A stretch of DNA of 64,000 bases. It comes from Scolanthus callimorphus. Lineage: Eukaryota; Cnidaria; Anthozoa; Actiniaria; Edwardsiidae. The position numbers and the translations under genes were made by a program. The DNA lies in contig CM066925.1 of NCBI GenBank assembly GCA_033964015.1, positions 496,001 to 560,000 of the forward strand. Reading direction: 5' to 3'. The notes beneath the pieces were generated by a model. The model worked only from the letters and a program-made list of their open reading frames with translations. It did not search any database and was not told the DNA's origin. This document shows positions 1 to 10,402 of this stretch, one piece after another. Position 1 is the first letter of the stretch. Every line of letters starts with the position of its first letter.

Positions 1-1045
1 CACGCATACCACAATACTGTAAAACAAATGTGACGGGACAATATGCCGGACTATCACCTTTGTGAATAATGACCGAGAAAGGGCGGTGAGCGGTGTTGTG
101 TTTAAACTCAGTGATCACCAATTTAATCGCCCGAATCTGGCTACCAGACTTTAAGATAGTAAGAGCCTGTAACGGTAAAACAGAGTGCGCTCGAGCCGGA
201 GTCTTAGCCGTCAGCTCGCCAACGCGGAAAAATCCTCCAAAAGCAGTTAAAAACATAGATTGGAATAACTTTCGCGAATAATCGCACGAAATAGTGTGAT
301 TCAAAGCATCGATTAATTTGTGTAGCACAGCTCGAGTGATAGGCAGCCTAACATCCGGTCGCGAGCAAAGTCTACTATGAGCTGAGGTAATCTTTTGGAC
401 CAAAAATACTTTTGTTGGGTCCGGATAATTTGCTAGCTTATGAGCGTAACTTAACGCGGATAAATAAGAAGAAATAGTAGACGGTGCGCATTGCTTTGCG
501 GAGAGATACGCCACAAAGAGAGCTATGTCACAGACCTGTAAAGGAAGGACTGGTGATGTGATTGGGTTGAATGTATTAGCAAACTCAAGATACCTTATCC
601 AAGCTCGCTGATAACTTTTACGAGAGCCTGCTGAAAGGGCTGAAGATAACAATAATTTCAACTGAGACTCCAACTGCTGGGCAGTAACTCGCTCGGGACC
701 GGTAGGCTGCGCATCCGCGTCTGGCGCGATTTTCCTGAATTTCTCTACCTGTAATCGTGACAATAAATCGCTTTTATCGTTTAAAAGTCCAGGGATATGT
801 TTTGAACGAAAAAGGATATTAAACTCGAGGCAATTGAGCACCAAACGGCGGACCAGCACCATTACCGAGGTCTCGCGTGAAGATTGCTTATTAATGATCT
901 CCACCACCGCTTGATTATCCGAAAAGAAAACAATACATCGGTCGCGCATCGCAGATCCCCAAAGCTCGGCAGCAATCGCAATAGGAAAAAGCTCTAGAAT
1001 AGTAATATTGAAACCTTTCCAGGTCGATGGCCATTCGCCTAAAAC
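1..1045 (-). pseudogene. RNase H end and tyrosine recombinase of a YR retrotransposon (partial at window edge)
   Basis: Continuous minus-strand reading frame that runs off the left edge. It begins just after a one-base frameshift from the RT frame at about 1036-1040. The first ~100 codons complete an RNase H domain (ITILELFPIAIAAELWG, then FFSDNQAVVEIINKQ). After a proline-containing linker near 720 comes a recombinase core-binding domain (SRKSYQRAWIRYLEFAN; APSTISSYLSALSYAHKLA) and the start of the catalytic domain with FFRVGELT; the Arg at 224-226 is the first catalytic arginine of tyrosine recombinases. The HxxR and Tyr boxes lie outside the window. The frame is open over this whole length, so the recombinase itself may be intact. 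Order RT, RNase H, recombinase is the DIRS/Ngaro hallmark. Confidence 0.85.
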
Positions 1046-1986
1046 CAGTGCGTGCCGAAAACTGCCGCATACCCCAGAGACCCCGCCGCGTCAGTATATA
1101 ACTCTAAAGTACGGGACGTGAGCCATCTATCCGATAAGAAAAAGGAGCGACCATTAAAGTTTCGTAAAAATTGCAACCAGACTCGCATATCCTCCTTACT
1201 TTCCTTCGTTAAGCGCACACGATGATAAGATTTACGAACGCCTACCGTCAAATCAATAAGACGGCGGAGAAATGCCCGACCCGGTACAACAACACAACAT
1301 GCGAAATTTAACAAGCCGATAAGAGATTGTAATTCATGCAATCTAACCTTGTCCCTGATGAGAAATTCATTAAGCTTGGATATACATCGATCTAGCTTAT
1401 CTTCGGGTAAACGAGCCTCCATTCTTACCGAATCTAATGTGATACCGACAAATTGTAAAGTCGTGACAGGGCCTACAGTTTTCTCTTCGGCGATCGGAAC
1501 ACCGATCAAATCGCACAGACTTAAAAACGCATCGAGATCTGCCTGACACTTCGCTTGAGACGGGGCCAAAAATAGAAAATCATCCAGGATATGTATGACG
1601 GACGTTACCCGTAGTTTGTTATGTGCAATCCAGTTAAGCGAATTAGAAAATTCCTGAAATAATCTACACGATATCCTACAGCCCATGGGGAGCGTCCTGT
1701 CAAAATAATACCGTCCCTGCCATTCAATGCCCAACAAATGGAAATCGCTAGGATGGATTGGAACAATTCGAAAAGCCGATGTTATATCAGTTTTGGCAAG
1801 ATAAGCCCCTTTGCCTAAGGTCAAGAGTAATCTGACAGCATCATCAATCCGGCGTAATGAACCGATGTTAATAGACCGATCCCTATTTTGACGATAGCTC
1901 CGCCCACTCATAGCAAACAATAGGAAGTTTTCCCTACCGAATTCAAAATGTCCGAGCAACAAACTTGAATATCGAAGATTTTTCAA
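1039..1986 (-). pseudogene. Reverse transcriptase and start of RNase H, YR retrotransposon
   Basis: Codes for RT palm and thumb: AYLAKTDITSAFRIVPIHP (motif A), LPMGCRISCRLFQEF (motif B region), HILDDFLFLAP (catalytic DD, motif C), then LQFVGITLDSV and an RNase H start YTDAAGSLGYAAVFG. It copies element RNA into DNA in YR retrotransposons. The frame stops at 1039 through a one-base shift; the next frame continues with no loss of homologous sequence. The true upstream start is unclear: residues before about codon 40 do not look like RT, and the fingers domain lies in another frame at 2161-2853. Confidence 0.85.
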
Positions 1987-2160
1987 TAATTATTCAGCTT
2001 TTCAAGATAAAAATATTAAATCCAATTTGCTGCAACAACTTCTAACACTTCCCTGCAATCGGTGTCTTTTCCGCGCTCTATGCCAAAGATAAAATTTGGC
2101 TTGTCCGACGTAGCAACAGTAACTAGGGGTATAACAATGAATGCGGGATCGGTGAATTCC
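1900..2160. other. Unexplained segment interrupting RT
   Basis: Between the fingers frame (ending PPGFSVNDGFS at 2161) and the RT frame resuming at SLRRIDDAVRLL there are about 250 bases where none of the three minus frames reads like RT. In related elements these two blocks are almost adjacent. An insertion or a scrambled stretch is inferred; no terminal repeats or target duplication were recognised. Confidence 0.4.
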
Positions 2161-2853
2161 TTAGGAAAAACCATCATTAACCGAAAACCCCGGGGGAAAT
2201 GACAAATTATGGATAAGTCGAAATTCACGAGGTACCTTCTTAGGAACAACCCCCAAAGGTGAAATACGAAAATTTGGCAGAGGAGGAGTGTCGAACGGGC
2301 CAAGAATTCGACCCGCGTCAACTTCTTGCGCAGGGTTTACCGCAACAGCTTCGGGATTCTTAAGAGCGTTCTCGAGATTGAGGGATCGCGATGACGAGCG
2401 ACTACCCATATAACTAATGAAAAATCCGTGAGTGAAACCATCAACAAGAAATCTAGCTGAGTGAGGGTCGTACCCCTTGAGCCGCCGGGCGAGCTGGTCC
2501 GCCTTTACCGGGGTTGGGCCTCGCAGGAGAAATGGAACTCCCTCCCTCGGAATTAACTGGTGGTTTTCTACTTTTAGAGTGACATTGGCTTGCGGGATGG
2601 GCGCCTCCGCAACGAAAACAACTGTGCTTGAAGCGGCACTCCCCAACACACTCTTCTCCCGAGTGGTAGCGAAAACAAGAGCCCTTTGACATGGAGCCCC
2701 CGGGACGAGTTTGCTTTGGCTTTCTATTATCTCCGGTGAAAGCCCGCGAGGTGGTGGCGGGATAGGTTGCCTGATTCCAGAGTTCCCAATTAATGCTGTT
2801 CCAGGGATAAAGCTGAGGTTTTGCTTGGCGTAACAGTCTAAACTGCTCGTCAT
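2161..2853 (-). pseudogene. N-terminal (fingers) part of RT ORF, YR retrotransposon
   Basis: The informative part is the second half: GPTPVKADQLARRLKGYDPH, FLVDGFTHGFFISYMGS, and the RT fingers signature ISPLGVVPKKVPREFRLIHN. It overlaps the zinc-knuckle gag frame by about 400 bases in a different frame, as gag and pol do in many YR elements, although part of the overlap may be an open-frame shadow. It ends after VNDGFS, where the RT homology breaks. Confidence 0.75.
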
Positions 2854-3160
2854 AAAATCGCCAATTCCCTCCTTTATTAGCGATATCCCGCACCACCTCG
2901 CAGTATTTCAAAAGCGCCCCTGCAGAAGTCGGACACTTAACGATGTACACTGCTATAAAAATATTAAAAGCAGAAAGCCAATCATTTAAAGATAGCAATT
3001 TGCGCCTTGGCTTCACAGGGTCGAGGCAGATACTAGGGGTCTCGGCAGAAGTATCAATTGAAAGCTGCAGTTTCGTCTCCGCTGGCGAAACGACCAGCAG
3101 CTGGCTTAGATCTACAAATTCATTAGCCCATATTTTTCGCCTTAACCTTGTCTGTGACAC
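2453..3160 (-). pseudogene. Gag-like ORF, C-terminal part with Cys/His knuckle
   Basis: Minus-strand frame with RRKIWANEFVDLSQLL near its start and a Cys/His-rich segment SKGSCFRYHSGEECVG...HSCFRCGGAHPASQC, followed by a Ser/Pro/Gly-rich tail. The Cys/His block is the kind of nucleic-acid-binding region found at the end of Gag proteins. The N-terminal half sits in another frame (3123-3554); the two overlap at a frameshift near 3135-3155, where both frames contain the same DNA read one base apart. Confidence 0.7.
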
Positions 3161-3554
3161 GACTAGACAAATCTATGCCTACACTACAAAATTCTACTGC
3201 CGGACTACTAGGAATATCACTAACTACAGGGCAGGCCGACATACCCGTTACTTGTCCCAACTCTACCTCCGTGAGTTCCGACACGATATCGTTCCCGGCT
3301 GCTGCTGGTGCTGCTGGAGCCGTGGAGACAGGAGGGGCTGGTGAGGTGCTAGACGAAGCCGGCGGAGTCGGCGGAGTAGCCCGGAGACCTTGCACCGCGG
3401 CAATGATGGCAGTAGTGATCATGTGAGTTACTTCTTGTCGAGTCGGGGGTGGTTCCACGGGAGGTTGCGAGCTCGATGAAGCCAGGGCAGCGGATGAATT
3501 ACGCTTGGCTGACCCAGCGGTGCCTTGACGCGTGGAACGACGCTTAGAGGACAT
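3123..3554 (-). pseudogene. Gag-like ORF, N-terminal part
   Basis: Starts best at the ATG at 3552-3554 (MSSKRRSTRQGTAGSAKRNS); the 19 residues upstream in the open frame are hydrophobic and AT-rich like untranslated leader. It is basic at the N-terminus, then Ala/Pro/Ser-rich. It ends by frameshift into the knuckle-containing frame. Same element as the RT and recombinase downstream. Confidence 0.6.
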
Positions 3555-3611
3555 GACTTGGAAAATGGGAGATATTACAAAGATGTAAAATATATATGTA
3601 CCTCTCGGCAA

Positions 3612-4039
3612 TTATAGAGGAAACGAATAAAAGTATCCCGGAGGATCGGGGCAAAATGTTAAAGGCGTGAAAGTAAAAGCAAACAAACACATCAAAAAAA
3701 CAGCGCAATCTCTTTCGCTTAACATCGAGAGTCAATGGCGTATAGGCTGCACGCAAGCAACGGAATGCGCTGACACTTAAAGCCAGGCAGTTTTCACCAA
3801 GAGCCCGGAGTGTTATGCACGAGTTGATACTGCGAGAGAGGGCACACACTATAATGGCAGTGCGTTGAGCTCACTATTTGAAAAATAGCCGCCAAGAATT
3901 AACACATTATCGAACGCAATGCGCAGAACGATTATCACAACACTATCCACCGGGTCTGAACTATAAGTTGCAATGCCAAAGCCTATACCGTCACAGCGTT
4001 ACATAAATCACTGAGTTGTTAAACGATATCGTTTACAGG
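3612..4039. other. Spacer between gag and SGNH frame
   Basis: About 430 bases with no supported coding sequence. It is probably leader or intergenic sequence of the YR element. Confidence 0.5.
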
Positions 4040-4513
4040 TTACACGCGTTCGCCTAAACGTAACGCCTTGAAAATTGCACCCCGAATGCTCCGATATAAT
4101 TTGTAATTCCCCAGGCGATTCAGGTGTATACCATCCCGTCTAAACAAATTGCGTGAGGAATTCCAAAACCCCCGGTGATGCCAGTAAAAACACTAGGGGA
4201 GCGAATCGAGCACGACGGTTAAATACTGTTGCAATCGTGGCAACTTCTGATTAAATGAGGGATTGCCCCTACGCCGAAATACCTGGCAAACACCGATCAC
4301 CGAAACGCCGAAAGAATCGTGTAAAAGGCGCACAAGGCCTTCAATTTGCGAGCCTACAGAGTGAGCAGGCAAAGACGATAAGTCATTTGTGCCCAGTTCT
4401 AAAACAACGATGTCGGGAGCAAACCGGCGAACAAATTCTAAATCACGAGCTAAACACTTAGCAACTGTATTGCCTCCGACCCCGTGTAGGCGCACACGAC
4501 CGAAACTAAACAT
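4040..4513 (-). pseudogene. SGNH/GDSL-like hydrolase, transposon-encoded, one stop
   Basis: Minus-strand frame with the SGNH block III pattern VVLELGTNDLS and, after an in-frame TAG at 4190-4192, block V DGIHLN (the catalytic Asp/His region). Block I, carrying the nucleophilic serine, is not clear; the frame upstream of 4513 meets stops. SGNH hydrolase domains are known as extra ORFs in some Ngaro-type YR retrotransposons, which fits the neighbouring element. In the published arrangements I know, this ORF follows the recombinase; here it precedes gag on the same strand, so it could instead be the tail of an adjoining second copy. Confidence 0.7.
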
Positions 4514-4823
4514 ATCAGTACGGAGACGGCCGTGGCCCTCTTATGCAAGAATTTTTCCAGATGGTAGCGACAATAAAGATTAAAAACAAGAAATCACTTG
4601 CCTGTGTTAATACAACGAATGAAAGGCAGATGTGTCTCACTGGAATTCTTGCATGAAAGAGGGCAACTCCCAAGATTCAACACCCTATTAGTTAGAGCTA
4701 GGAGTACGTCACTATCCTTCCTGTCATCGCTCTACGAGCCAGACATAGATAACGACCTCGGCGCCAGCATTTCCTCCCAATAACAAAATAGCCCATTTCG
4801 CGACTAAAGCATAAACACCATTA
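4514..4823. other. Spacer with short inverted motif
   Basis: No gene is visible. A stretch near 4530-4548 (CTCTTATGCAAGAATTTTT) recurs in inverted form near 4643-4662 (ATTCTTGCATGAAAGAGG). This may mark an old junction between the YR element and the Penelope element. Confidence 0.35.
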
Positions 4824-5921
4824 TCACTTTGTGGTGACAATGGGCGATTTGATGCCGTGGGGTGATCGGCAACCGAGTGAAAGAATAAGTCTATTCTCTT
4901 TCTGGAAGCGAGAATGATTAGACCCGTTGTGAAGAGAAACACCGCAAACAGTCATATGATCCCTAGTGTGACCGGGAAGATTGAAGTGTCGGGCCACTGG
5001 TTTGTTAGGGTCATTTTTGTTCACATCATTGCGATGCTGGCAAAAGCGCGTAGAAAGCATTTGACCGGTTTGTCCTATATAGATCATGCGGCAGAGGGAG
5101 CAAGTAATACAATATATGACGTTGGCGGTGGTGCAATCAAAGTGATCGGTGATGTTAAAAGACTCGCCGCTAGGGCCGAGGATCCGGGTGGTGGAAACGA
5201 CATGATCACACGTTGTGCAATTTCTAGTACATTTGAAAGTGCCGGGCTGTAGACCGCCAGGCGTGAGAACGCCTCTAACAAGAGAATTACGCAAGTTTCG
5301 GTCCCGCTTAAAGGAGAACAAAGGCGGCTTGGAGAAAATGGCGGCTGTTTTCGGGTCCCTTTGTAGGATCTTAAAGTTCCTGGATACAAAATGCTTGATT
5401 GCTAGGTTAGTAGGATGAAAAGTAAGGGGGAAGGGAATCCTGTCCTCTAGAGTGGGTTCTGATGGCTGCAAGGCTGTGGTTCTGTCGATCGAGCGGGCGC
5501 GGCTAAGGGCGTTAGCGACGACATTGTCAGGGTAACCACGTTTTCTGAAAAACTCACTCATTTCGTCGGATTTAGCCATAAAATCGACCTCCTCGCTGCA
5601 CAAGCGACGGAGTCGGAGAAACTGAGAGAACGGGATGGCTGTCTTGACGTGCGCGGGGTGCGATGAAGAGAACAACAGATAACCATGAGAATCAGTAGGT
5701 TTGTATTGAACGGAAGTAGCTAAGCGATCTCCGTTAATAGTAAGATTGATATCTAAGAATGTGAGGGGGGTCTCCGAAATTTCCCATGTGAATTCGAGCG
5801 CTGGGTGAAAGTTGTTGACAAAAGAAATGAAGCGCTCGAGGTCAGGCTTAGGGCACGATGTAGCGCCAATGCAATCGTCAATGTAGCGTCCGTAGAGATA
5901 AGGCGTGGGGCCATCGTACTG
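4824..5921 (-). pseudogene. Penelope-like element: RT end and GIY-YIG endonuclease
   Basis: The frame is open from just after a TAG codon (5922-5924) to 4824. It starts with the RT catalytic motif YGRYIDDCIG, continues through FLDINLTING and an alpha-helical linker, then a Cys-rich segment (KCTRNCTTCDH) and a GIY-YIG nuclease: VIYCITCSLCRMIYIGQTGQ, the conserved Arg in STRFCQHR, and the Glu in RFQKENRLI. In Penelope-like elements RT followed by GIY-YIG performs target-primed insertion. The nuclease domain looks complete. Confidence 0.9.
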
Positions 5922-6179
5922 CTAAATAATTAGGTCCTCGATGTAGCCAACGAAGAGGTTGGCGTAACTGGGTCCCATTTTAGTACCCATGGCTACTCCA
6001 TTGACTTGCTGATAAAAATCGCCTGAAAAAGAAAAGCAGTTAAGAGTGAGGACTAACTCAGCTAGTCTGAGTAGAGTGGCAGTGCTAGGTTCTAAGACAC
6101 TCCTACGGTCAAAGAAGTGTTTAAGGGCCTTTAGACCCTCGTCATTGGGAATGACTGTATACAAAGACTTAACATCCAT
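5922..6179 (-). pseudogene. Penelope-like element RT, central part
   Basis: Begins MDVKSLYTVIPNDEG and contains the RT motif NGVAMGTKMGPSYANLF, diagnostic of Penelope RTs. It ends at the TAG at 5922-5924, after which the same frame resumes with the YIDD motif, so a single base change separates this block from the downstream frame. The upstream side is joined to RT only by a frameshift near 6180. Confidence 0.85.
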
Positions 6180-7128
6180 TGTAAAGATAACCTATGCGCA
6201 CTATCGGCAGGAAAAGAAAAGTTGTTAAAAATGTGGAGAGCATGGTTGGTGTCCTTAATATAAGAGGGAAGTGCTTTGACGAACGAGGCCATCTACTGTT
6301 TGTCTTAATAGCTCGAAATGAGCTCTGTAGGACAATTACATGCAGAAACATTAGGGCGCCCCGGATTGTTGGCCTTGTGGATCTTGGGCAGAAAGTAGAT
6401 ATTAGACGTTCTAGGTGTAGTAACGATAAGATTGGTAGCAGTCTTAGGCAGCTCATGATCTAAGATAAGTTTCTTAATAGTTCTAGAAATAGTATTTTGG
6501 TTGGTGGTCGTGAGGTCTTTCTTAAGTTTAGAATAGAATAGAAGGTAGTGTCGAGAGTTGGCGCGCGGCTTCCTGTTTGTACAGGTCGGTGCGCCAAACG
6601 ACCACCGCCGCCTTTGTCGGCAGGCTTAATGACAACGTCTTTACGCATGCGGAGAGATCTAAGACATTTCTTCCCTAGAAAGGTTGCTGAAATCCAGTTT
6701 GCGGTTGAAATGCACGCGCTGTAGGTCCTGACGACATTTTTTAACAAAAAGCTCAACGGCAGAAAATTGACCGTCGTTAGGAGTCCAGTGAGATGAGCTA
6801 GGTTTAAGAGCTTCAGAGTCGTCTTTCTCAACCAGTTCTGAGTCCCTGTCGTGAAAATGAGCTCTGAATTTAACGCGACGGAGAAAACGCTCTGTATCTT
6901 GCCTAGCTGTAAATTCGTCTGCCTTGTTGGATATAGGCACGAAATTAAGGCCCTTTCCGAGAACGGATCTCTCGGCGTCTGTGAGCGGCAGGTCGTCTGG
7001 TATAGTGACAACCGCATTCCGTTGAGTGGAAAGCGAGGATGCGAGGATGAGATTGGCCAAATGACAAATATAAACAATGAAGACAGGCCAAGTGTCCGAG
7101 TGCAGATGTGCAAGAGTACGGGATACAC
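6180..7128 (-). pseudogene. Penelope-like element, N-terminal RT region, frameshifted
   Basis: Several overlapping minus frames each carry part of the protein: 6659-7060 (LPLTDAERSVLGKGLNFVP, DTERFLRRVKFRAHF) and a second frame from about 6660 down with MRKDVVIKPADKGG. PADKGG is a Penelope RT motif. At least three frameshifts lie between 6180 and 6660. Confidence 0.75.
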
Positions 7129-7299
7129 AGGACTTAGTATCCTACAAAGGCTCCATTAGCTCTACAAGTTCAATGTGTTCAAAGACCTTGTTTTTGATAC
7201 GATGCATCATCTTGCACTGAATGTTATAGCGGAGCGCCGCGCGAGCGGAGCACCATACGTAAGGAAAAGTGGTATCAGACATGTATAACCATCAAGTCG

Positions 7300-7930
7300 C
7301 TTTTGAGTGGTTTGACACATTTTTGGCGTTTTTATGACGTAATCAGTGACGTCATATCACGTGACTTTGACGTTAGATAGCTATCAACCTAAAGGCAACC
7401 TTTGTCAAGTTTGGTCGTTATTGGAGCTTTCTTCCAGGAGATATGATTTTTTCGTTCTCTTTCTTGAATAAAACCTATAGTGGTGATTCCGTGTGCTTGT
7501 CCGTCCGTCCGTAACACAGGTATCCCAATTCTAGAAAAGTCAATATCTCAAGAAGGCAACATCGCTAGATCATCAAACTTGGGTAAAATGATATTGGGGG
7601 CAGGAGGGTTGCGCCATCAAGGTCACGTGGTATGACGTCATCGATGACGTCATAAAAACTAGAAAAGTTAATATTTCAAAAATGCAACATCACCAGATCA
7701 CCAAACTTGGGTAAAATTATTTTGGAGGCAAGGGGGGTGTAACACCCAGGTCACGTGGCATGACGTCATCGATGACGTCATCAAAACTGGGAAAGGCAAT
7801 ATCTCAAGAAGGCAACATCGCTAGGTCACCAAACTTGGGTAAAATTATCTTGGAGCCAAGGGTTGCACCACCAAGGTCGCGTGGCATGACGTCATCAGTG
7901 TCATCATCAAAACTTTAAAAGTCGATACTT
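7300..7930. repeat. Imperfect tandem repeat, about 130 bp, with double CRE palindromes
   Basis: Three recognisable copies starting near 7531, 7662 and 7785, each with AGAAGGCAACATCGCTAG, CACCAAACTTGGGTAAAAT and TCACGTGGCATGACGTCATC, plus a shorter relative near 7330-7370. At 7631-7654 a perfect 24-base palindrome holds two TGACGTCA octamers around a central ATCGAT; 7761-7780 is a perfect 20-base version. No coding potential. Confidence 0.85.
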
Positions 7931-8434
7931 CGATGATAGAGCAATGTATTAATTCGAGCTCCGCTTTTAGGCAGTGCCTAAATCTATATATTATCAAGGC
8001 AAATCAAGAAATTTATAAATGACGGCACAGTTGTCGGCACAGGTTTTTTTTTTTGACAATTAATAGATAGCAACCACAAACTCCAAGTTACTGGTCAAGA
8101 TGTTTATTCCACTCGATACCTCTGGTAGATTTCTTTCACTCGAGCTCTTGCTCTCTGGTTCTCTCTCTCCACCTTCTTTCTCTTCAGTGATTCCTATACA
8201 ATTTATTGTGTACTAAACAGTAGATTCAGTGCGTCCTTTGTTCTGGTCTAAGTTTATAAAGATTACTTCAGAATAATTATGTTCGCCAGAAAATCCTTTG
8301 GAGGATAACTCAGTGGAAACTCGATCAATTGAAAGGGCACATCGGATATTCGTAGCTAAGAGGTGAAATTCAACAAAAAATGTTCCGAATATGAAAGATA
8401 GAATTATTTACGAGTAGGAGCGATAGCGTCCTTT

Positions 8435-8535
8435 TTAACTCGTGGGTTACTATGGTAACCCCGAGTTGTAGTGGGGACTCGATGTCACTCACTCCGGTGT
8501 TAGCTCATTAGCTCTACATTAGCATAATTTATGTT
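8435..8535 (+). repeat. Dispersed repeat, copy 1 (inverted relative at 25578-25680)
   Basis: Shares ordered motifs with the reverse complement of 25578-25680: AACTCGTGG, a bulged GTT..GTAGCAAC/GGTAACC core, GATGTCACTCACTC and TTAGCATAATTT. Family unknown. Confidence 0.6.
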
Positions 8536-8654
8536 GATTATTTGTTAAGTTATGTGTTCATTTTACCTACCCCTCCCCTCGAAACATTCGCTTATCTTTT
8601 CCCTTCCCCATCCACTTTGCCGTCGGTCACCATCCAAATACTAACCTTGCCGGA

Positions 8655-8735
8655 TCGTGCTTAACTTTAAAAGAATGCCCGAGTCACGCGCTTACCAACT
8701 GCGCCACGGGGACTGCGCCACGGGGACCGTAATCA
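8655..8735 (-). repeat. tRNA-derived SINE-like fragment
   Basis: On the minus strand this reads GGTCCCCGTGGCGCAGTTGG TAAGCGCGTGACTCGGGCA, like the 5' half of a tRNA with an A box (TGGCGCAGTTGG). There is no clear B box, no cloverleaf 3' half and no CCA-side stem, so a tRNA gene is not called. The 16-base tract GCGCCACGGGGACTGC/GCGCCACGGGGACCGT is duplicated. Confidence 0.55.
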
Positions 8736-9469
8736 CTTAGGAAAAACTGATTATTTGAGTCAAACGTCCCAGGGTTTGGTTGGTTCTCCGCAGGTTCTCT
8801 GTCTCACAAGTTCGCTGTGTTTTGAAAGGCTTAAAATTACTCTTACTATGTACGAATTCGAACAATATTCGACCGATGTGAATGCTCTCATGACCACTGT
8901 CCACTGTCTCGCAAGTTCACTGTTCACTGGACTTTAATATATCTTCCATAAAGCTGAAAATCACGACTTTTACTCATCGAACATTGTTGTTGTGATGCTG
9001 ATGTATTTGCCGATGAATCGTATCCCGTCAACGGTTTCAGTTCGCGACTTGAAATTACTCTTACTACGAGACTCGTGTTTTAAAGTGCCGAGAATCTGCC
9101 AGCTGCCGCACTCTCGCCACTGCTAGACTGTTGTCACGCCGAAGGTTACAAAATATTTTTTGGAATGTTAGTAGTGGTTATGACTCATTCTTCGATCTCT
9201 AGTGCCGGACGTCCGCGGAGTGGAGTTCAACCTTGAGGTCAACACATTCTTCTTTTTCTTTTTTAAAATCCTTTAGATAAAAAAATGATGTTCTCGAGAA
9301 CAATATTGAAATACTTTGAGGCCGGTTTTTTTTTCACTTTCAAGGAAAAATCCAGCTTTCAAACTCGCGCCAAAAGTTTGGGGCAGAAGCTCCAATTAGC
9401 TCATACATTTACTGTGGATTGAAAACGCCCGATTTTAATATTCAGCAGTAATTAATTTTTAACTCTGCT

Positions 9470-9900
9470 GGATTCAAAATTTAAACATTGCAACTGGCTT
9501 ATACCCGTCCGTCTCCACAGACAGAATGTTATTTTTTTTTCCCGGGGGGAAGGGGTAGGTATCCCATATTTTTGGGGATGGGTGTCGTCGGGAACTTCGA
9601 TTTTACCCCCAAAAGGTACCAACAAGACGATTATTTTTTTTTTTTGAGAGCGAAAATACGTCTGAATTCAGGCTTCAGACAAGCGTGATTTGCTAGAACG
9701 GGCCCCTAACTGGTACCTATCTTTAAAAAATTGAAAGTTTTCAAAGTTTACCCCTAAAAGGCACCAGAGGCCTAATTTTAAACCCTAAAAGGTAGGACGA
9801 GCACCCCCGCTCCAAAAATATTGGAGTCCCCCCCCCACCCCCGGGATTTTTGACGGGAAATTTCAGTTTTTTTTAAATGAGCAACCCCACCCATTCCATA
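9470..9900. repeat. Degenerate low-complexity repeat (CCCTAAAAGGTA type)
   Basis: Repeated variants of CCCC(T/A)AAAAGGTACC near 9604, 9747 and 9784, mixed with poly-C, poly-T and GGGGG tracts. The open frame across it comes from low complexity. Confidence 0.55.
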
Positions 9901-10280
9901 TGAGCGCCTTCCCCTGCCCTCTTCACTCTTCATTACCCACGAGTTGGCGATAGCTTATAGCTTTGATTGATAAGTTGACCAATTAATTTGTTGTAAGACA
10001 AAATCTGGCGTAAGAACGTAAAGTGACTCGCGCACCAGAACGACTCAGCAAAAGGCTCTCGTAGCTACGAGGCTAGCAATGACTAGGCAATAATTCGGGA
10101 ATAACTCTTAGCTGTAATTCTGACTTGCGAATTCAACAGGAGTTAACTAAAAGAGATAATTATGGGGGTTTTCAGGATTTGATCAAAACAAGACTAGAAT
10201 GTTTTCAAGACACAGTTGACCCAGAGGAGATGGAGAAGCATCTCAAGTTTTTTCCTTGGCCTGCAGGTAACTAAATATAG
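9901..10280. other. No gene recognised
   Basis: Unremarkable AT-rich sequence with no ORF, motif or repeat that I can support. Confidence 0.5.
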
Positions 10281-10380
10281 GTTCAAAACATAGGAGGAGG
10301 TCTTGCATAGAAATTCAAAACCGACCGCGTAGCGGGAGGTTTTGAATTTCTATGCAAGACCGACTCCGTAGTTTTGAACT
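10281..10380. repeat. Hairpin: 24-base perfect inverted repeat
   Basis: Arms 10299-10322 and 10338-10361 (GGTCTTGCATAG.. and its complement) are perfectly complementary around a 15-base GC-rich loop. A second, outer pair, GTTCAAAAC near 10281 and GTTTTGAAC near 10371, extends the foldback. Confidence 0.85.
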
Positions 10381-10402
10381 TGTTTACATACCTACCACAC
10401 CC

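Larger units (their letters stand above)
1..3611 (-). mobile_element. DIRS/Ngaro-type tyrosine-recombinase retrotransposon
   Basis: Gene order on the minus strand is gag, RT, RNase H, tyrosine recombinase. It is damaged by at least two frameshifts (about 3145 and 1038) and the break at 1900-2160. The 3' end lies outside the window, so the terminal repeat type (split direct versus inverted) cannot be read and the exact family is left open. Confidence 0.85.
4824..7260 (-). mobile_element. Penelope-like retroelement (PLE)
   Basis: RT plus GIY-YIG in one degraded reading unit. The 5' side grades into a GC-rich patch (7222-7250, GCGGAGCGCCGCGCG) and the repeat region beyond. Terminal repeats were not resolved. 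Confidence 0.85.
7931..9470. other. Long non-coding stretch
   Basis: No supported gene. It holds poly-T runs, the tRNA-like fragment at 8655-8735, and at 8435-8535 a segment (AACTCGTGGGTTACTATGG, GATGTCACTCACTC, TTAGCATAATTTA) that recurs inverted at about 25578-25680. Confidence 0.6.

Noticed and set aside
8655..8735. Functional tRNA gene
   Set aside because: Only the A-box half is present; no B box or complete cloverleaf.
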